From: Chitinophagaceae bacterium
Lineage (GTDB): Bacteria; Bacteroidota; Bacteroidia; Chitinophagales; Chitinophagaceae
Direction of reading: 5' to 3'
Assembly (NCBI GenBank): GCA_023957125.1
Contig: JAMLHL010000002.1
Location: 248,001 to 312,000, forward strand
Length of the DNA: 64,000 nt
Positions within the stretch are counted from its first letter, which is position 1, and the number at the start of each line of letters is the position of its first letter. The translations under genes and the position numbers were made by a program. Below are positions 8,502 to 15,855 of the stretch, one piece after another. Under the pieces are notes generated by a model. It did not search any database. It was not told where the DNA came from and saw nothing but the letters and a program-made list of their open reading frames with translations.

Positions 8502-9965
8502 GTGAAGTTGAAATTTCTGCTGTTCTTTATCGGGCTGGGAACATGGATCGTTTTCTTTAATAATAGTTGCACAAAAATCACCCCTACAGATATTGGCACA
8601 GACCTGCTGCCGGCAGTGGATAATGTTCACACCTTTGAAACCTATCTGAGGGTGTATGCAGATAACTACCTGATGAAAGATTCTTCCGTTATTAATTACA
8701 CGGACGATCATGCCCTCGGCATCATTGAAGACGATCCGGGCTTTGGTAAAACCGAGGCCGAAATCTATTTTGGTATTGTTCCGGGTACGGCAGCCCAATA
8801 CCCATTTGAAAACGCCGATAGTATTATTGCGATGGACTCCGTTGTCCTCAGCCTGGCCTATACCGGCTTATATGGCGACAGCAATTCGGTACAGCAATTT
8901 AATGTATTTGAGATCGAAGACCCGGCGTTCAAAGACAGTACCGGCTATCCCGTCAGCCATCCGGGGTTTGCAACCGCCTTCAATGAATTAGGAAGCGCCA
9001 CCGTATCGCTGAATACCCTGAAAGATGAAAAAACCATTGTGGTAAAAAGCGATACCCAGGTAGTAAGTAACCTGCTGCGGATCCCTCTCGACACCAACCT
9101 CGGAAAGCGATTTGCCGCATACGATACCAATACCGTATATGTTTCGTCCAACAGGGATTCTGCCTTTCAGCGCGTTTTCAACGGACTGGCAATAAAAGCC
9201 GCAGAAAGTTCGCCGGGGAAAGCGGCGTTAACCTATTATAGCCTGTACAACGAAAACACCAAACTGACCTGCTATTTCCGGATAAAAAGAAATGGCGCAA
9301 CAGACACTCTTGCTGTTGATTTTAACGTATATATAATCCCCGGAACCTACAATGCCTATAATGCCAATATTGTGAGAAGGACGCCGCTACACGGATATGC
9401 GGCACTGGACACTGCCATTGGCGTTATGGATGCGGAAGAACTCTACCTGCAATCCTCTCCGGGTTCCTACGCCATCCTTAACATACCGGGGCTGGACACA
9501 TTGCAAAACAGCATAATCCATCGCGCCGAACTGGAATTTTCCCCCATTGATCAACCGGGGAATGAAATTTACACTACCCCCGATCTTCTTTTCATAGATA
9601 TGGTTGACAGTGCCAATCAAAGATTCCTTACGGTTCCTGATGATTTTAATTATTCATTTACCAATTATACCTACGACTATACCACCTTTGGGGGTTACCT
9701 GAAGAATGACCGGTTTTTCTTTAATCTTACCCGCTACGTACAAAACAAAGTAACGAAGGATAGTAAAAATTATACTTTAAGATTGTCTGCTCCCGAAACC
9801 ACCCTGGATTATTATATCTATCCCAAAGAATCGGGTTCCCTGATTACGGCCAGCCGGGTTGCTTTTCGTATCAACGCACGAATCGCTAAAGGCAGAACCA
9901 TTGTAGGCGGAGGAAGCCATCCGTTACAGCCCATGCGGCTGAGAATAATTTATTCAAAGATTTAA
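8502..9965 (+). CDS. DUF4270 family lipoprotein
   Basis: 487 residues starting at GTG 8502 (no in-frame ATG is near). The signal peptide FLLFFIGLGTWIVFFNNSC ends in a lipobox cysteine (NNSC), followed by TKITPTDIGTDLLP, a hallmark of DUF4270. The body is rich in beta-strand and Tyr/Asn/Thr, consistent with a surface or outer-membrane lipoprotein. Function is not established; the family is confined mainly to Bacteroidota. It follows the GT5-like gene on the same strand after 92 bases. Confidence 0.85.
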   Translation: MKLKFLLFFIGLGTWIVFFNNSCTKITPTDIGTDLLPAVDNVHTFETYLRVYADNYLMKDSSVINYTDDHALGIIEDDPGFGKTEAEIYFGIVPGTAAQYPFENADSIIAMDSVVLSLAYTGLYGDSNSVQQFNVFEIEDPAFKDSTGYPVSHPGFATAFNELGSATVSLNTLKDEKTIVVKSDTQVVSNLLRIPLDTNLGKRFAAYDTNTVYVSSNRDSAFQRVFNGLAIKAAESSPGKAALTYYSLYNENTKLTCYFRIKRNGATDTLAVDFNVYIIPGTYNAYNANIVRRTPLHGYAALDTAIGVMDAEELYLQSSPGSYAILNIPGLDTLQNSIIHRAELEFSPIDQPGNEIYTTPDLLFIDMVDSANQRFLTVPDDFNYSFTNYTYDYTTFGGYLKNDRFFFNLTRYVQNKVTKDSKNYTLRLSAPETTLDYYIYPKESGSLITASRVAFRINARIAKGRTIVGGGSHPLQPMRLRIIYSKI

Positions 9966-9977
9966 TCCCCCGCTTCC

Positions 9978-9985
9978 TATCTTTG
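9978..9985 (+). promoter_or_regulatory. -7 box of metK promoter (TATCTTTG)
   Basis: TATCTTTG is an exact TAnnTTTG match 62 bases before the metK ATG. The leader that follows contains a CGGGC/GCCCG inverted repeat (9994-9998 with 10015-10019). I could not assign it to a SAM riboswitch class. Confidence 0.5.
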
Positions 9986-10047
9986 CGGCATTTCGGGCAA
10001 ATTGTAATTGAAGGGCCCGGATAATGAATCCTTAAACTATCTTTAAA

Positions 10048-11298
10048 ATGCCTTATTTATTTACTTCCGAAAGTGTGTCTGAAGGACATCCCGATAAGGT
10101 TGCCGACCAGATATCCGACGCCCTGATAGATCATTTTCTGGCTTTTGATCCTGATAGCCGGGTTGCTTGTGAAACCCTTGTTACAACCGGACAGGTGATC
10201 CTGGCGGGAGAGGTTAAATCAAAAGCTTACCTGGACGTACAGGAAATTACACGGGAAGTGATTCGTAAAATTGGCTATACCAAAAGTGAATATATGTTTG
10301 ACGCCAGTTCCTGCGGGATATTATCTGCAATTCATGAGCAGTCGCCCGACATTAGCCAGGGAGTCAATAAAAAGAAGAAAGAAGACCAGGGTGCGGGCGA
10401 CCAGGGAATGATGTTTGGCTACGCTACCAGCGAAACAGAAGATTATATGCCCCTGTCGCTGGACCTCGCGCATAAATTATTAATAGAACTGGCGCAACTC
10501 AGAAGAGAAAATAAGCAAATTACTTACCTGGGGCCGGACGCGAAAAGCCAGGTAACCCTGGAATACAACGATAACAACCAACCCGTGCGCATAGACACGA
10601 TCGTTATCTCCACGCAGCACGATGATTTTGATACGGAAACGAAGATGGCTAAACGGATTGAAGACGATATCAAAAATATACTTATCCCGCGGGTGAAAAA
10701 AAGATATAAAAAATACAGGCGGCTGTTTAACGACAAGATCACCTACTTTATCAACCCTACGGGTAAGTTTGTTATCGGCGGACCCCATGGAGATACGGGG
10801 CTGACCGGCAGGAAGATCATAGTGGATACCTATGGCGGGAAGGGAGCGCATGGCGGAGGTGCCTTCAGTGGTAAAGATCCTTCAAAGGTTGACCGTTCGG
10901 CAGCTTACGCCACCCGGCACATTGCTAAAAACCTGGTGGCGGCCGGGGTGGCCGATGAGATCCTGGTGCAGGTATCTTATGCTATCGGCATCGAAAAACC
11001 TACCAGTATCAACGTGAATACATACGGTACCGCAAAAGTGGATTTAACCGATGGGGAGATTAGCAGGAAAGTGGAAAGTATATTTGATATGCGCCCCTAT
11101 GCCATTGAAAAGAGATTGAAACTGCGAAAGCCTATCTATAGTGAGACAGCGGCATACGGGCACATGGGTCGCAAACCCGAATTCGTTACCAAAGAATTTG
11201 TATCTCCGTCCGGGAAAGTCAAAAAGTTGAGAGTGGAACTTTTTACCTGGGAAAAGCTGGACAAAGTGAGGGAGATAAAAAACGCTTTCGGATTATGA
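10048..11298 (+). CDS. metK: S-adenosylmethionine synthase
   Basis: 416 residues. MetK forms S-adenosylmethionine from methionine and ATP in the cytosol. Signature segments include [18 protein letters not shown] at the N-terminus, the [12 protein letters not shown] loop, [17 protein letters not shown] and the glycine-rich [19 protein letters not shown]. It is somewhat longer than the E. coli enzyme (384 residues), with an extended central region around [17 protein letters not shown]. The stop codon sits inside a small perfect inverted repeat (TTCGGAT-TATG-ATCCGAA, 11287-11304). A -7 box lies at 9978-9985. Confidence 0.97.
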   Translation: MPYLFTSESVSEGHPDKVADQISDALIDHFLAFDPDSRVACETLVTTGQVILAGEVKSKAYLDVQEITREVIRKIGYTKSEYMFDASSCGILSAIHEQSPDISQGVNKKKKEDQGAGDQGMMFGYATSETEDYMPLSLDLAHKLLIELAQLRRENKQITYLGPDAKSQVTLEYNDNNQPVRIDTIVISTQHDDFDTETKMAKRIEDDIKNILIPRVKKRYKKYRRLFNDKITYFINPTGKFVIGGPHGDTGLTGRKIIVDTYGGKGAHGGGAFSGKDPSKVDRSAAYATRHIAKNLVAAGVADEILVQVSYAIGIEKPTSINVNTYGTAKVDLTDGEISRKVESIFDMRPYAIEKRLKLRKPIYSETAAYGHMGRKPEFVTKEFVSPSGKVKKLRVELFTWEKLDKVREIKNAFGL

Positions 11299-11360
11299 TC
11301 CGAATGACCGATAAAGATCAGGATTCAATATTCTTCTCTTTATGATATAACTTCTCTGAA

Positions 11361-11930
11361 ATGGATCCTCAAAGCAACGAACACCCTAATCCCTGGAAGA
11401 TCATCAACCGGGAGCGTAAATATGAGAATCCCTGGATACGGTTGGAAGAATTTAATGTGATCAACCCCGGTGGTGGTAAAGGCATTTATGGTAAGGTGTG
11501 CTTCAAAAACCTGGCGATAGGCATTGTGCCTATGGACGATGCCGGCAATACCTGGCTGATTGGACAATACCGTTTTCCTATTGATGCTTATAGCTGGGAA
11601 ATACCCGAAGGCGGCGGGCCGCTGGATACAGATCCTTTGCTTTCCGCACAACGGGAACTGCTTGAAGAAGCCGGGATCAAGGCTCAAAAATGGGAAGAAA
11701 TTCTGCAATTGCATTTGTCCAATTCGGTAACCGACGAAAAAGGGATCGTTTATCTTGCCAGAGGATTATCGTTTCACGCCGCTATGCCGGAAGAAACGGA
11801 AGCGTTGGTAATCCGTAAACTGCCATTTGAGAAAGCATTTGAAATGGTGCTGAAGGGTGAAATCACCGATTCCATTTCGGTAGCTGCCCTTTACAAAGTG
11901 AATTATCTTTTAGCAAATCAACTGATATAA
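11361..11930 (+). CDS. Nudix hydrolase (ADP-ribose pyrophosphatase-like)
   Basis: 189 residues with a Nudix fold. The box EIPEGGGPLD...SAQRELLEEAGI keeps the metal-binding REUxEExGU core, but Thr stands where the consensus has the first Glu (G-x5-E). The pattern resembles ADP-ribose pyrophosphatases (NudF-like): an IGQYRFP strand before the box and SNSVTDEKGIVYLARGL after it. Likely substrate class is ADP-ribose or another nucleoside diphosphate derivative; this is not certain. It is followed after 10 bases by rlmB, probably the same transcript. Confidence 0.88.
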   Translation: MDPQSNEHPNPWKIINRERKYENPWIRLEEFNVINPGGGKGIYGKVCFKNLAIGIVPMDDAGNTWLIGQYRFPIDAYSWEIPEGGGPLDTDPLLSAQRELLEEAGIKAQKWEEILQLHLSNSVTDEKGIVYLARGLSFHAAMPEETEALVIRKLPFEKAFEMVLKGEITDSISVAALYKVNYLLANQLI

Positions 11931-11940
11931 CTCCCGGGCT

Positions 11941-12693
11941 TTGAAAAAATCATCCCTCATTATAGGCCGGCAACCTCTGATCGAAGCGCTTGAAACCGGC
12001 AAAGCGATAGATAAAATCTTTATGTTCCGGAATATCAACGGAGAGAACGTTCACCGCATACGGGAACTTGCAAAAAGCCACCAGATTCCGGTTCAAATGG
12101 TGCCTGTGGAAAAGCTCAACAGTTTTACCAGGGCCAATCACCAGGGAGTGGTGGCGCTTACCGCCGCCGTTCAATACACCGGTCTTCAGCAAATGATTGA
12201 TTATATCTTAGCCAAAGGTGAACCTCCCTTATTATTGATGCTGGATGGCGTCACCGATATCCGGAATATTGGCGCCATCGCGCGCACGGCGGTGTGCTGC
12301 GGTGTGCATGGCATCATTATCCCTTCAAAAGGAGTTGGGGCGCTTAACGAGGAAGCAATAAAATCGTCCGCCGGGGCATTGGAGTTGCTGCACCTTTCGA
12401 GGGTAAACAGCCTGGCCCATGCCATAGACACCCTGCATCTGAATGGTATAAAAGTGATAGCATCGGAGATGAAAGCGGCTCAAAAAGTATTTGATATGGA
12501 TTTCTCTGTTCCCTGTTGCGTTATCCTGGGAAATGAAGAAAAAGGGATTCAGCATTTTTTAAGCAAAGCGGCGGATGAACATTTCACAATTCCCATAGCC
12601 GGAGACTTTAATTCCTACAACGTGTCTGTAGCTGCAGGTATTATTTTGTATGAAGCCATGAAGCAAAGGATGATGGGTAATTTGAAAATGTGA
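11941..12693 (+). CDS. rlmB: 23S rRNA 2'-O-methyltransferase RlmB-like (TrmH family)
   Basis: 250 residues starting at TTG 11941. This start yields KKSSLIIGRQPLIEAL, the usual N-terminal substrate-binding domain start, with no closer ATG. The SPOUT motifs are DGVTDIRNIGAIARTAVCCG, VILGNEEKGI and YNVSVAAGIILYEAM. By family, it methylates the ribose of G2251 in 23S rRNA (E. coli numbering). The last residues (GNLKM) and the stop codon are read from an AATTTGAAAATG repeat that continues past the gene, so the C-terminus may have been altered by repeat invasion. Confidence 0.9.
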   Translation: MKKSSLIIGRQPLIEALETGKAIDKIFMFRNINGENVHRIRELAKSHQIPVQMVPVEKLNSFTRANHQGVVALTAAVQYTGLQQMIDYILAKGEPPLLLMLDGVTDIRNIGAIARTAVCCGVHGIIIPSKGVGALNEEAIKSSAGALELLHLSRVNSLAHAIDTLHLNGIKVIASEMKAAQKVFDMDFSVPCCVILGNEEKGIQHFLSKAADEHFTIPIAGDFNSYNVSVAAGIILYEAMKQRMMGNLKM

Positions 12694-12733
12694 AAATTTG
12701 AAAATTTGAAAATGTGGAAATGTGGAAATGTGT
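12679..12733. repeat. tandem TTTGAAAAT / GTGGAAAT repeat overlapping rlmB 3' end
   Basis: Units of TTTGAAAATG and TGTGGAAATG in tandem. The array begins inside the last five codons of rlmB and provides its stop codon. It opens the 12.7-13.1 kb repeat block. Confidence 0.75.
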
Positions 12734-13115
12734 TGCCGAAGGTTCGGGATGTTAAAATGCGCTGCCCTGACGAATGGAGGGGTGGAAATGCTTGCCTCGA
12801 GGAATGGAAAGTCTTGTGTCCTGATGCACAAAGGGGAAGGCGCCACCCTGAGCTTGTCGAAGGGAGGCGACAACAAGATAATGTGAAGCGAAGAAAATAT
12901 GAAGATGTGAAAATATGAAAGTGTGGGAAATGTGGCCCCGAAGGGCTTGCCCTGATGTATAGACGGTCGGTACCCGAGGCACGAGGGTCAGACCGCCGAA
13001 TAGGAAATGTGAAAATGCTTGACCTGATGTATAGAAGGGCTTGACCTGATGCACAGCGGGGCTTGCCCTGATATATAGAAGGAGAGGTTCCACCCTGAGC
13101 TTGTCGAAGGGAGGA
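12734..13115. repeat. mosaic block of dispersed short repeats
   Basis: No gene is supported here. The block holds two identical 25-base copies (12843-12867 and 13090-13114) of an element with core CCCTGAGCTTGTCGAAGGG, a palindrome-like unit known from intergenic DNA of many bacteria. It also holds at least five variants of a unit like CTTGACCTGATGTATAGAAG (12766, 12814, 12950, 13020-13075) and an interrupted inverted repeat around GACGGTC...GACCGCC (12962-12998). Frames running through it only translate repeats. Confidence 0.75.
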
Positions 13116-13563
13116 AATGTATTATAACTGCTGTTGTCGGTAAGCCAGGCACATCCGCTATATGCAAAGCAGCAACGACAGCGGAGTATTTCCGGCAGAC
13201 CCCGCAGACAGGCGTGGAAGCCGGTTTCAGTATCCCCGCGAATCGGACCGGGGATTTTTGGCACAAAAGTCCAATCGAAGAACGAATGTCGAACCTTGCA
13301 CAAATGCCCAATCGAAGTCGTTCGGCCCCGCTTTTGGCAATACCTTGTGCGTTCGCCTTATTCAATCAGTTGTAGTGTCACTGCTGGTTGATTGCTTTTC
13401 TGTTTTGAGTGATTATGTCAAGCTGCTTTTGGGTTGCGGTAGGACCCTTCAAAAACAATGCTTCTAAGTCAACCGTATTATCATTCTCAGTTTTTTTTCG
13501 ATTTCGGTTTTCAATTGCCTCAACTGTCATGATGGTAATTCTTTTACGATTTTAAGCATCATA
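13116..13563. other. gene-free stretch, unexplained
   Basis: About 450 bases without a convincing gene. It is not made of the simple repeats to its left; it contains CCGCT...AGCGG arms (13148-13180) and reads as degenerate sequence. Frames on both strands lack a start, codon bias or recognisable domain. It could be a decayed mobile or cassette remnant, which is a guess only. Confidence 0.4.
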
Positions 13564-14118
13564 TCAACTCAATTGTTCCTTACAAAAGCTGTTGAATTCC
13601 TCCACATTTATCTCCTGCTGCATGATCTCCCGCTGAATGATCCTGTTGTTCTTAAAGTCGAGGGTAAGTAATCCGTCCTTCAATACCACGTTAGCCAATT
13701 GTTTCCAATCGTAGTACTTCCGGAAAAAAGTATTGACAACAACCCGCTCATCCGAGATGCCTATTTCTAACGGACGCCTGGATTGATGATCAAACAAAAT
13801 GAATACCATGAACAGGAGCGCCGCCCATCTTAAGCCCGGAATAAATAACCATACAACTCCTGTAATAAACAACGGGTCTCTATAGGTCTGCGACTTATTG
13901 CGTCTTCTTTTCGTCCGGATGGTCCGGATCAGCGCTGCGGGGATCAGCCAGCTTATCCAAAACAGGGCGGAATGCAAAGTATCCCCGATCAATGACAGAT
14001 ACAGGGCGAAAATCCAGGAGATAAAACACAGCAGGAAACTGATTCCGTCAACAGGTGCGGGATGCTCTTTTCTCAGGATCAATACATACTGGAATAATTC
14101 GGTTTTTCTTTTGGACAT
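13564..14118 (-). CDS. hypothetical membrane protein with C-terminal PH-like region
   Basis: 184 residues from the ATG at 14118. There are about three membrane segments (FLLCFISWIFALYLSL, ALFWISWLIPAALI and WAALLFMVFILF). A soluble C-terminal part reads IGISDERVVVNTFFRKYYDWKQLANVVLKDGLLTLDFKNNRI, with the strand pattern of small bacterial PH-like domains. I cannot name a family. It begins two bases after the stop of the ureohydrolase gene; an alternative GTG at 14124 would overlap that stop as GTGA. The two are therefore co-transcribed and probably translationally coupled. Confidence 0.7.
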   Translation of the reverse strand: MSKRKTELFQYVLILRKEHPAPVDGISFLLCFISWIFALYLSLIGDTLHSALFWISWLIPAALIRTIRTKRRRNKSQTYRDPLFITGVVWLFIPGLRWAALLFMVFILFDHQSRRPLEIGISDERVVVNTFFRKYYDWKQLANVVLKDGLLTLDFKNNRIIQREIMQQEINVEEFNSFCKEQLS

Positions 14119-14120
14119 AT

Positions 14121-15161
14121 TCACTGATTGCCTGCCACCATAAGGTTACACAATTTAAACAATACCCTGGCGCCTACATTTTCATCCCATTCATTGCTGC
14201 TGATCCCTACTTCACATAAATCAAAACCAATGAGACGACGACCGCTTTCTATTATTTTCCGGAACAGGTAAAACACCTGTTCCACCTCCAAACCACCGGG
14301 GACAGGCGTACCGGTATGAGGACAAAGCGTCCGGTTGAGCCCGTCAATATCAAAACTGATATACACTTTCTGCGGGAGGTGATTGATCATCTCATCCACC
14401 AGGTAGCGCCAGCTCAGTCCCTCAAACATTCTTTCTTTTACCTGTTTATCGAAATAAGTAACCACCCGGTTGGCGCTGTTGCAAATATATTCCCACTCGC
14501 CCTGGCTGTAATCGCGCACCCCTACCTGCACCAGGCGGGTGAGCTGCGGAATTTCATTCAGCGCGTTATACATAATGGAAGCATGTGAGTACGTGAATTG
14601 CTGATAAGCTTTTCTCAGGTCGCTATGCGCGTCAATCTGCAAAATCCCAAACTCCCCATGTTTCTCCGCTATTGCCTTATAAAATCCCATCGGCACGCTG
14701 TGATCTCCACCCAGCAATCCTACCAGCTTGCCTTTTTCAAGCAGGACCCGGGTTTGATCATATACCCAGGCATTCAAAAACGCACTTCCCTCATTCACTT
14801 CTTTCAGGGCTTTGCACATAAACCGGTTCTCATCAACATCCTGCCCTTTGGAAATGAAATCCATAAACAGTTCCGATTCTTTGCGCAGGTAATCACTTTT
14901 AAACAAAATTTTCCTGTCGGGCTGCAGCAAATGAAAGCCCTGTTTCCAGCCATCAGGCACATCCGGATCCAGGAGATCCACATGCAAACTGGCTTTTTTA
15001 ATCCGTTCGGGCGCCCTGGCGGTACCCGGCAGATAGCTCACGGTTACTTCCCACGGCACAGGAAGCAGGATCAGCTTCGCTTCTTCTTCTGAAAAGGGCA
15101 ATCCAAAAATATTATAATTCGGATTTCCGGAACTGTTGGGATCAAAACTTGAAAGGTCCAT
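14121..15161 (-). CDS. agmatinase/arginase family ureohydrolase
   Basis: 346 residues of the ureohydrolase (arginase/agmatinase/formimidoylglutamase) fold. The Mn ligands are present: His in LLGGDHSVPMG, Asp-His-Asp in QIDAHSDLR, and Asp-x-Asp in ISFDIDGLN. The segment after the last ligand pair reads GLNRTLCPHTGTP where most relatives have LDP, so an Asp-Pro is changed to Asn-Arg; these are not metal ligands in arginase. An N-terminal region of about 100 residues precedes the core. The substrate (agmatine, arginine, guanidinobutyrate or other) cannot be assigned. It is the first gene of a two-gene unit, divergent from ccmE. Confidence 0.88.
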   Translation of the reverse strand: MDLSSFDPNSSGNPNYNIFGLPFSEEEAKLILLPVPWEVTVSYLPGTARAPERIKKASLHVDLLDPDVPDGWKQGFHLLQPDRKILFKSDYLRKESELFMDFISKGQDVDENRFMCKALKEVNEGSAFLNAWVYDQTRVLLEKGKLVGLLGGDHSVPMGFYKAIAEKHGEFGILQIDAHSDLRKAYQQFTYSHASIMYNALNEIPQLTRLVQVGVRDYSQGEWEYICNSANRVVTYFDKQVKERMFEGLSWRYLVDEMINHLPQKVYISFDIDGLNRTLCPHTGTPVPGGLEVEQVFYLFRKIIESGRRLIGFDLCEVGISSNEWDENVGARVLFKLCNLMVAGNQ

Positions 15162-15432
15162 AATTCAATAAATACGGCTTCTCAAAAACGGTGCAAATTA
15201 GGGCAATTCATATAGATAAGTAAACTGCATGCTGTTTATGAACGAAAATAATACAGAAAACATGGCATAAACAGGATACATAGACCTCATATCCTCAAGA
15301 AATATTGTTTATGAAAAGTTAAATAGACACAGGGAACCCGTTCCACGCCCGAATCGTTTGTTATCTCGAAAACAATTGATATCCGCGTTGTTTTTTAACA
15401 TAATTTCGCTACGTGATAATTCGCATATTATT

Positions 15433-15852
15433 ATGAAAAAAATTCACATAATTACTTTAGTTGTAATCGCTTCTGCAATTGCTTATATGCTGATCACCTT
15501 ATCGAAGGATCTTACCACATACGATACAGTGGCTTCCGCGAAACAAAAGCAGGGAAAATTTATTCACCTGATCGCCAAATTAGACCGGTCGAAGGAAATA
15601 CAATACGACCCGATCACGGATCCTAATTACCTGTCTTTTTACGCCGTGGATTCCCTGGGCGGACAAACCAGGGTGGTTTACCACAATACCAAACCACCGG
15701 AATTGGAAATGAGCGAACGGATTGTGATGAAAGGCAGAATGAACGGGGATGTATTTGAATGCAAAGAGATATTACTTAAATGTCCTTCCAAATATAAAGA
15801 TGACCCTTTGCAACAGGAAAAAGCTTTGGATTATAAACTGCAGGACCAATAG
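15433..15852 (+). CDS. ccmE: cytochrome c maturation heme chaperone CcmE, CxxxY type
   Basis: 139 residues from ATG 15433: one N-terminal membrane anchor (IITLVVIASAIAYMLITL) and a periplasmic OB-fold domain. CcmE carries heme from CcmABCD to CcmF. In the classic protein, heme binds a His in the motif HxxxY; here the equivalent segment is EILLKCPSKYKDD, with Cys in place of His (CxxxY). CxxxY-type CcmE is known from some archaea and delta-proteobacteria (the Ccm I* system). ccmF starts 3 bases after the stop. The longer frame from 15358 adds no plausible sequence. Bases 15162-15432 upstream hold no gene. Confidence 0.9.
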   Translation: MKKIHIITLVVIASAIAYMLITLSKDLTTYDTVASAKQKQGKFIHLIAKLDRSKEIQYDPITDPNYLSFYAVDSLGGQTRVVYHNTKPPELEMSERIVMKGRMNGDVFECKEILLKCPSKYKDDPLQQEKALDYKLQDQ

Positions 15853-15855
15853 GAT

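Noticed and set aside
9986-10047. Possible SAM riboswitch in the metK leader
   Set aside because: Only a CGGGC/GCCCG pair is visible in 62 bases; I could not fit SAM-I, SAM-II or SAM/SAH consensus features.
12843-13114. CRISPR array
   Set aside because: Only two identical 25-base units 247 bases apart, with no regular spacers and no cas genes in the window.
13116-13200. Possible integron attC-like site
   Set aside because: The CCGCT/AGCGG arms are too short, and no integrase or cassette-like array is present.
12752-13365. Long overlapping frames on the minus strand, up to 183 residues
   Set aside because: They translate the short repeats and a degenerate stretch, share no domain I can see, and lack a plausible start or promoter.
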